From: Candidatus Aerophobota bacterium | GTDB taxonomy: Bacteria; Aerophobota; Aerophobia; Aerophobales; B47-G16 | Length of the DNA stretch: 10,963 nt | NCBI GenBank assembly: GCA_003648815.1 | Contig: QMPZ01000037.1 | Span: 1 to 10,963, forward strand | Direction: 5' to 3' | Part shown: piece by piece, positions 7,540 to 10,963 of the stretch | Position numbering within the stretch: position 1 is the stretch's first letter | Layout: every line of letters starts with the position of its first letter | Made by a program: the position numbers and the translations under genes | The notes under the pieces: generated by a model | Seen by the model: the letters and a program-made list of their open reading frames with translations, nothing else | Databases searched by the model: none | What the model was told of the DNA's origin: nothing

Positions 7540-8250
7540 ATGGAACTGACTGCGGAGAAATTGGCCAATATGATAGACTATGCCTGTCTTAAGCCAAACG
7601 CCACCGAGGAGGATGTGCTGAGGTTTTGCCAGATCGCGAAAAAATACAGGTTCAAGGCAGCTCATATACTTCCCACGAACCTGCCCATAGTGGTGAGACA
7701 ACTGAAAGATAGTGGAATAAATATCGGGGTACCGGTGGGTTTTCCTTTTGGAATAACCTTTCCAGAGGTAAAGGCTTTTGAGGCGAAAAAAGCTGTCGAC
7801 ATGGGGGCTCAGGAGATCGATATGGTGATAAACATAGGAGCCTTAAGGTCTAAAAGATATAAGCTCGTCTACGAAGACATCAGGGGAGTGGTGGAGGCGG
7901 CAAAGGAGAGCATCGTCAAGGTAATTCTCGAGATCCATTATTTGAGCGAGGAGGAAATAGTTAAGGGATGCCAGATCAGCAAGGAGGCAGGAGCACACTT
8001 TGTAAAAACCTCCACCGGCTTTACTCCTCATGAGCTGAAGGTCGAGGAGATCAGGTTAATGCGAAGGACGGTAGGTCCCAAGATGGGGGTGAAAGCCGCC
8101 GGCGGAATAAGGGATATAGATCTTTGTCTTTCCCTGATAAAAGCAGGAGCCAACAGGATTGGTACAAGTCGAGGAGATCAATTGGTTGAGGAGTTTAAGG
8201 AGAAATACGGCGGAAAGGTGCTACTGGAAGAGGTGGAGGAGAAAGCTTGA
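7540..8250 (+). CDS. DeoC/deoxyribose-phosphate aldolase family protein, divergent
   Basis: The family cleaves 2-deoxyribose 5-phosphate to glyceraldehyde 3-phosphate and acetaldehyde through a Schiff base. The 236 residues keep the catalytic set: D94 in EIDMVINIG, Schiff-base K156 in HFVKTSTGF and K185 in GVKAAGGIR. Several sites around the active site differ from typical bacterial DeoC as I recall it. The usual HTxLKP near residue 13 is YACLKP. The usual VCVNP segment is HILPTN (42-47), without the Cys. The GxGGAT loop after STGF is TPHELKV. The phosphate-loop GTSSG is GTSRG (209-212 region). The retained lysines argue for an active aldolase; the altered pocket argues for a different or broader substrate. 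The stop codon overlaps the TTG start of the kinase gene. No other deoxyribonucleoside catabolism genes are present in the window. Confidence 0.88.
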   Translation: MELTAEKLANMIDYACLKPNATEEDVLRFCQIAKKYRFKAAHILPTNLPIVVRQLKDSGINIGVPVGFPFGITFPEVKAFEAKKAVDMGAQEIDMVINIGALRSKRYKLVYEDIRGVVEAAKESIVKVILEIHYLSEEEIVKGCQISKEAGAHFVKTSTGFTPHELKVEEIRLMRRTVGPKMGVKAAGGIRDIDLCLSLIKAGANRIGTSRGDQLVEEFKEKYGGKVLLEEVEEKA

Positions 8251-9779
8251 AAGTTGAAGGATATATCCTGGCTCATGACCTGGGAACTACCGGAAATAAG
8301 GCAACGCTTTATTCTACAGGGGGACGTCTTTTGGCAAGCTCCTTTTATCCTTATGAAACTTACTATCCTAAGGTGAACTGGGCAGAGCAGGATCCACGTG
8401 ATTGGTGGCGAGCAGTTTGTATTTCCACAAGGGATTTGCTCAAATCCGCCAGAATATCCAAAAAGGACATTGTCGGTATCAGTTTTAGCGGGCAAATGAT
8501 GGGGTGTCTTCCAGTGGACAGGAAAGGAAGAGCTCTCAGAAATTCCATCATTTGGGCGGACCAACGGAGCATAAAGCAGGCGGAGGAAATCAGAAAGAGG
8601 ATAGGTGATGAAGTATACAAAATTACCGGCCACCGTATCAGCCCCACTTATTCGGCAGCGAAGATAATGTGGCTCAGGGACAATGAAAGGCATCTTTTCG
8701 ATCAAACATACAAATTCCTGCACGCCAAAGACTACATCATCCACAAGCTCACCGGAAAGTTTGTCACCGACTATTCCGACGCCTCGGGCATGAACCTGCT
8801 CGATATTGAGAAAAGACAATGGTCTGAGCAAATGCTAAGGATAACAGGGATTCCCTTAGAGAAGATGCCTTCCCTTCACCCTTCCACAGACGTGGTCGGC
8901 GAGGTTAGCAGGGAGGCAGGTGAGCAAGCTTATCTTAGACCTGGAACACCTGTGGTGATGGGAGGAGGGGATGGGCCTTGTGCTGCGGTTGGAGCAGGAG
9001 TGGTAAGGGAGGGAAGTTGTTATAACTACATTGGCTCTTCGTCCTGGATTGCCTTAGCGAGCAAAAGACCGTTTTACGATCCCCAAAGGCGAACATTTAC
9101 CTTCTGTCACTTAGACCCTCATATGCTTATGCCTACCGGTACTATGCAAACTGCAGGGGCATCCTACCAGTGGCTCAAGGAAAATATCTGCCAGATCGAA
9201 TGCTGTGCTGCACAGAAGATGGGCATGGACCCTTATGAAATTATGAACTTGAAGGCGGAATCAGCTGAGCCCGGGGCAAAGAACCTCCTTTTTCTGCCTT
9301 ATTTGATGGGGGAGAGAAGTCCACACTGGAACCCTAAGGCCAAGGGGGTGTGGATAGGGTTGACCTTAACTCATAAAAGGGAAGATCTCATCAGATCAGT
9401 CCTGGAAGGAGTGGCCTTTAATTTGAGAATTATTCTGGATGTATTTGAGGAGCAGGGTGCGAGCGTTGAGGAGATCAGGGTAATAGGGGGAGGAGCGAAG
9501 GGGAAACTTTTGCGACAGATTATGGCTGATGTGTATAATAAGAGGATCTTAAAGCCTTCTTTATTAGAGGAGGCTACCTCCTTAGGAGCCGCCATCGCCG
9601 GGGGAGTTGGGCTTGGCATCTTTAAGGATTTCACCGTAGCGGAGAGGTTGATAAAAATTGTGGAGGTTCACCATCCTCGTCCAGAGCTGCAGGCAAAATA
9701 TGAAAAACTATATGGTATCTTTAAGGATGCCTACAAGGCTTTAGTACCTATTTATGAGCGAATAGCCGGCTTGAGGTAA
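8247..9779 (+). CDS. FGGY-family carbohydrate kinase, xylulokinase-like
   Basis: The enzyme phosphorylates a sugar or polyol with ATP in the cytoplasm. The 510 residues fit the usual 480 to 530. The N-terminal FGGY lobe has HDLGTTG with D11 and a GNK segment at 16-18. The WADQR motif is at 103-107. GGGDG places the likely catalytic base at D242, and the C-terminal ATP-binding GGGAKG is at 414-419. Overall it is closest to xylulokinase and related kinases of this fold; the substrate is not readable. The start is TTG at 8247, sharing two bases with the deoC stop, with GGAGGAG (8235-8241) 5 bases upstream. No in-frame ATG lies nearby, and the family N terminus begins only a few residues later, so TTG is well supported. 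The overlap implies translational coupling to the aldolase, suggesting that the kinase and aldolase act in one pathway. Confidence 0.93.
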   Translation: MKVEGYILAHDLGTTGNKATLYSTGGRLLASSFYPYETYYPKVNWAEQDPRDWWRAVCISTRDLLKSARISKKDIVGISFSGQMMGCLPVDRKGRALRNSIIWADQRSIKQAEEIRKRIGDEVYKITGHRISPTYSAAKIMWLRDNERHLFDQTYKFLHAKDYIIHKLTGKFVTDYSDASGMNLLDIEKRQWSEQMLRITGIPLEKMPSLHPSTDVVGEVSREAGEQAYLRPGTPVVMGGGDGPCAAVGAGVVREGSCYNYIGSSSWIALASKRPFYDPQRRTFTFCHLDPHMLMPTGTMQTAGASYQWLKENICQIECCAAQKMGMDPYEIMNLKAESAEPGAKNLLFLPYLMGERSPHWNPKAKGVWIGLTLTHKREDLIRSVLEGVAFNLRIILDVFEEQGASVEEIRVIGGGAKGKLLRQIMADVYNKRILKPSLLEEATSLGAAIAGGVGLGIFKDFTVAERLIKIVEVHHPRPELQAKYEKLYGIFKDAYKALVPIYERIAGLR

Positions 9780-9783
9780 AGTT

Positions 9784-9830
9784 GGCTTCCTCAAGATCCT
9801 GGAAGGAGAGAAAGCCTCTTTTTTTGTTTT
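9784..9830 (+). terminator. Probable intrinsic terminator after the FGGY kinase gene
   Basis: GGCTT (9784-9788) can pair with AAGCC (9812-9816), with imperfect inner pairing including CCT with AGG. A run of T residues (TCTTTTTTTGTTTT) follows directly from 9817. It lies just after the kinase stop in the space before the convergent regulator gene, where the + strand unit should end. The stem is not perfect, hence moderate confidence. In the reverse direction no strong T-run follows the hairpin, so it is unlikely to serve the regulator gene equally well. Confidence 0.55.
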
Positions 9831-9861
9831 ATCCGCATCTAACCTGAAGACGAAGAATTTT

Positions 9862-10881
9862 TCAAGGTCTTTCTCCTGAGGATTCTCTTATGATCAACTT
9901 CGGCTTTAAGATTATATCCTCGGGAGAAATCTTAGTGCATCCGGTCTGCCTTATCTCTTTTAAAAGGGTCTGGCAAGCTAAGGTGCCCATGGCGTAGCTG
10001 GGCTGACTTACGGTGCTCAGGGCAGGCTCGGTCAGAGGAGCCCATACGGGATCGTCAAATCCGATTATCGCCATCTGCTCAGGGATTTTTACCTTCTTTT
10101 CCCTTAAAGCCAGAAGAGCTCCACTGGTCATAGGCTCATTGCACACAAAAAGAGCGGTGGGAGGGTTCTTCATCCTTAAAAACTCCAGAGCTGCCTCTTT
10201 TGCCTTTTCCCTTCGATAATCTCCCTCTTTTATGAGTTTCTCGTCTACGGGAAGGCCGTTTTCCTTGAGGGCTCTCTTATATCCAGCTAATCTTTCCTCG
10301 CTGGTCATCACTCCTTTCAGGCCGGTGATGATTCCTATGCGGCGATGTCCTGAGCTGATAAGGTAGTTTACCGCCTCATAGGAGCCGGCCTCATTGTCCA
10401 CTATAACCGTGGGCACCGCAAGGCCTCTTATCTTTCTATCCACCAGCACCAAGGGCATTCCGCCCCTTGATAATTTCTTAAGATAACTATAATTTCCCGT
10501 GGAGGGGGAGACGATTAGACCATCCACACCCCGTTCATATAAAGCTGAAAGGTAACTTCGCTCCTTTTTTGGGTCCTCATCGCTGTTGCACAAGATCACG
10601 CTATATCCACTTTGGTTGGCCACATCCTCAATTCCCCGGACAAGTGTGGTGAAGAAAAAGGAGAGCACATCCGAGATGATCACTCCAATGGCCTTGGTTT
10701 CCCGAACCCTGAGTCCCCGGGCGATGATATTCGGCCTATAGTTTAGTTTTTCAGCAGCCTTGAGTACCTTGGACTTGGTCTCCTCGCTAAAGTAGCCGTA
10801 ATTTCCCAGGACCCTGCTGGCCATGGTCACGGAAACCCCTGCTTCCTTAGCTACATCTTTTAACGTCGTTCTCTGCTTCAT
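9862..10881 (-). CDS. LacI-family transcriptional regulator
   Basis: This is a 339-residue DNA-binding regulator, usually a dimeric repressor released or activated by a sugar or related ligand. The helix-turn-helix is at residues 6-27 (LKDVAKEAGVSVTMASRVL). The hinge helix is near 49-58 (RPNIIARGLR), with the leucine that in this family inserts into a central CpG of the operator. The periplasmic-binding-protein-like effector domain runs from about 63 onward; SGHRRIGIITG and IIGFDD are recognisable LacI-family segments. The start ATG has only a weak ribosome site (GCGGA), but the N terminus aligns with the family and no better start is visible. The gene is convergent with the kinase gene, and its promoter faces the right edge of the window. 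It may regulate itself, a divergent operon outside the window, and possibly the sugar genes to the left. The ligand is unknown. Confidence 0.95.
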   Translation of the reverse strand: MKQRTTLKDVAKEAGVSVTMASRVLGNYGYFSEETKSKVLKAAEKLNYRPNIIARGLRVRETKAIGVIISDVLSFFFTTLVRGIEDVANQSGYSVILCNSDEDPKKERSYLSALYERGVDGLIVSPSTGNYSYLKKLSRGGMPLVLVDRKIRGLAVPTVIVDNEAGSYEAVNYLISSGHRRIGIITGLKGVMTSEERLAGYKRALKENGLPVDEKLIKEGDYRREKAKEAALEFLRMKNPPTALFVCNEPMTSGALLALREKKVKIPEQMAIIGFDDPVWAPLTEPALSTVSQPSYAMGTLACQTLLKEIRQTGCTKISPEDIILKPKLIIRESSGERP

Positions 10882-10898
10882 TATTATATCCGCTGGTA

Positions 10899-10913
10899 TA
10901 TCGTTTTACGATA
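10899..10913. promoter_or_regulatory. Candidate LacI-family operator at the regulator's own start site
   Basis: TATCGT and ACGATA form a perfect 6-bp inverted repeat around TTT. It lies just downstream of the -10 hexamer and covers the predicted transcription start of the regulator gene. An overlapping even-spaced element at 10896-10909 (GTATATCGTTTTAC) has a central CG and five of seven symmetric pairs, the format usual for LacI-family operators. A bound repressor here would block initiation, consistent with autoregulation. Only one copy was seen in the window. Confidence 0.5.
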
Positions 10914-10915
10914 GC

Positions 10916-10943
10916 ATTTTACATTAACTTTGTTTTTCGTCAA
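10916..10943 (-). promoter_or_regulatory. Sigma-70-type promoter of the LacI-family regulator
   Basis: On the - strand a -35 hexamer TTGACG (10938-10943) is followed after 16 bp by the -10 hexamer TAAAAT (10916-10921). Transcription would start near 10909, giving a leader of roughly 28 bases before the ATG at 10881. Spacer length and -10 sequence are identical to those of the uvrA promoter. The region to the right, up to the window edge, may hold a divergent promoter, but none is convincing in the bases shown. Confidence 0.7.
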
Positions 10944-10963
10944 GCTCTCTTCTTTCTGTTTAT

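Noticed and set aside
8178..8831. Long open frame of 217 codons on the - strand opposite the deoC end and the kinase start
   Set aside because: It lies opposite two well-supported genes, resembles no family I recognise, is rich in Ser/Pro/Cys as expected of an antisense shadow, and no promoter was noticed for it.
9770..9795. CTTGAGG/CCTCAAG inverted repeat around the kinase stop codon
   Set aside because: The 7-bp stem has a 12-base loop and no T-run directly after it; it overlaps the better terminator candidate and may only compete with it.
9840..9869. Imperfect hairpin CCTGAA/TTCAAGG near the end of the regulator gene as its terminator
   Set aside because: The stem needs a bulge, the loop is large, and no T-run follows on the - strand.
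1..10963. tRNA, rRNA, CRISPR arrays, insertion sequences, attachment sites or riboswitches
   Set aside because: No direct-repeat arrays, transposase motifs, terminal repeats or recognisable RNA folds were seen; non-coding stretches are all under 100 bases and mostly accounted for by promoters and a terminator.

Overview
The window is a bacterial chromosomal segment of moderate GC, densely packed with genes. Eight genes run head to tail on the + strand (74 to 9779), and one regulator gene faces them on the - strand (9862 to 10881). Coding strands are purine-rich and the proteins are rich in Glu and Lys. AGG/AGA and ATA codons are frequent. The sirtuin and the DeoC-like protein resemble, from memory, those of Thermotoga-like anaerobes. 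An anaerobic, possibly thermophilic bacterium, perhaps from a poorly cultured phylum, is a reasonable inference. No phylum can be assigned without a database search.

Region 1 (1 to 4585) opens with a clear sigma-70-type promoter (TTGACA, 16 bp, TAAAAT) and a very short leader into uvrA, the nucleotide-excision-repair ATPase. It is followed by an EamA/DMT-type membrane transporter that overlaps uvrA by ATGA, then a SIR2-family NAD-dependent protein deacylase. Region 2 (4595 to 5065) is a small stand-alone DUF523/TudS-type iron-sulfur protein, which overlaps the next gene by 23 bases. Region 3 (5043 to 9779) looks metabolic. It holds a URO-D superfamily protein that is not a haem enzyme, an ArgD-like class III aminotransferase, a divergent DeoC-like aldolase and an FGGY sugar kinase. 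The kinase starts with TTG inside the deoC stop codon. An imperfect hairpin and T-run at 9784 to 9830 probably ends the unit.

Region 4 (9862 to 10963) is a LacI-family regulator on the - strand. Its own promoter (TTGACG, 16 bp, TAAAAT) has an inverted repeat across the predicted transcription start, probably an autoregulatory operator. The regulator's upstream side faces the right edge of the window, so its main target may be a divergent operon outside the window.

Gaps between the eight + strand genes range from overlaps of 23 and 4 bases to a longest spacer of 25 bases, and no internal terminator was seen. The simplest reading is one long transcript starting at uvrA. The kinase, DeoC-like aldolase and LacI regulator suggest breakdown of a phosphorylated sugar or polyol, but the substrate cannot be read from the sequence. 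Nothing here is clearly a new defence or mobile system. The most interesting part is the URO-D-like, aminotransferase, divergent DeoC and FGGY kinase cluster.
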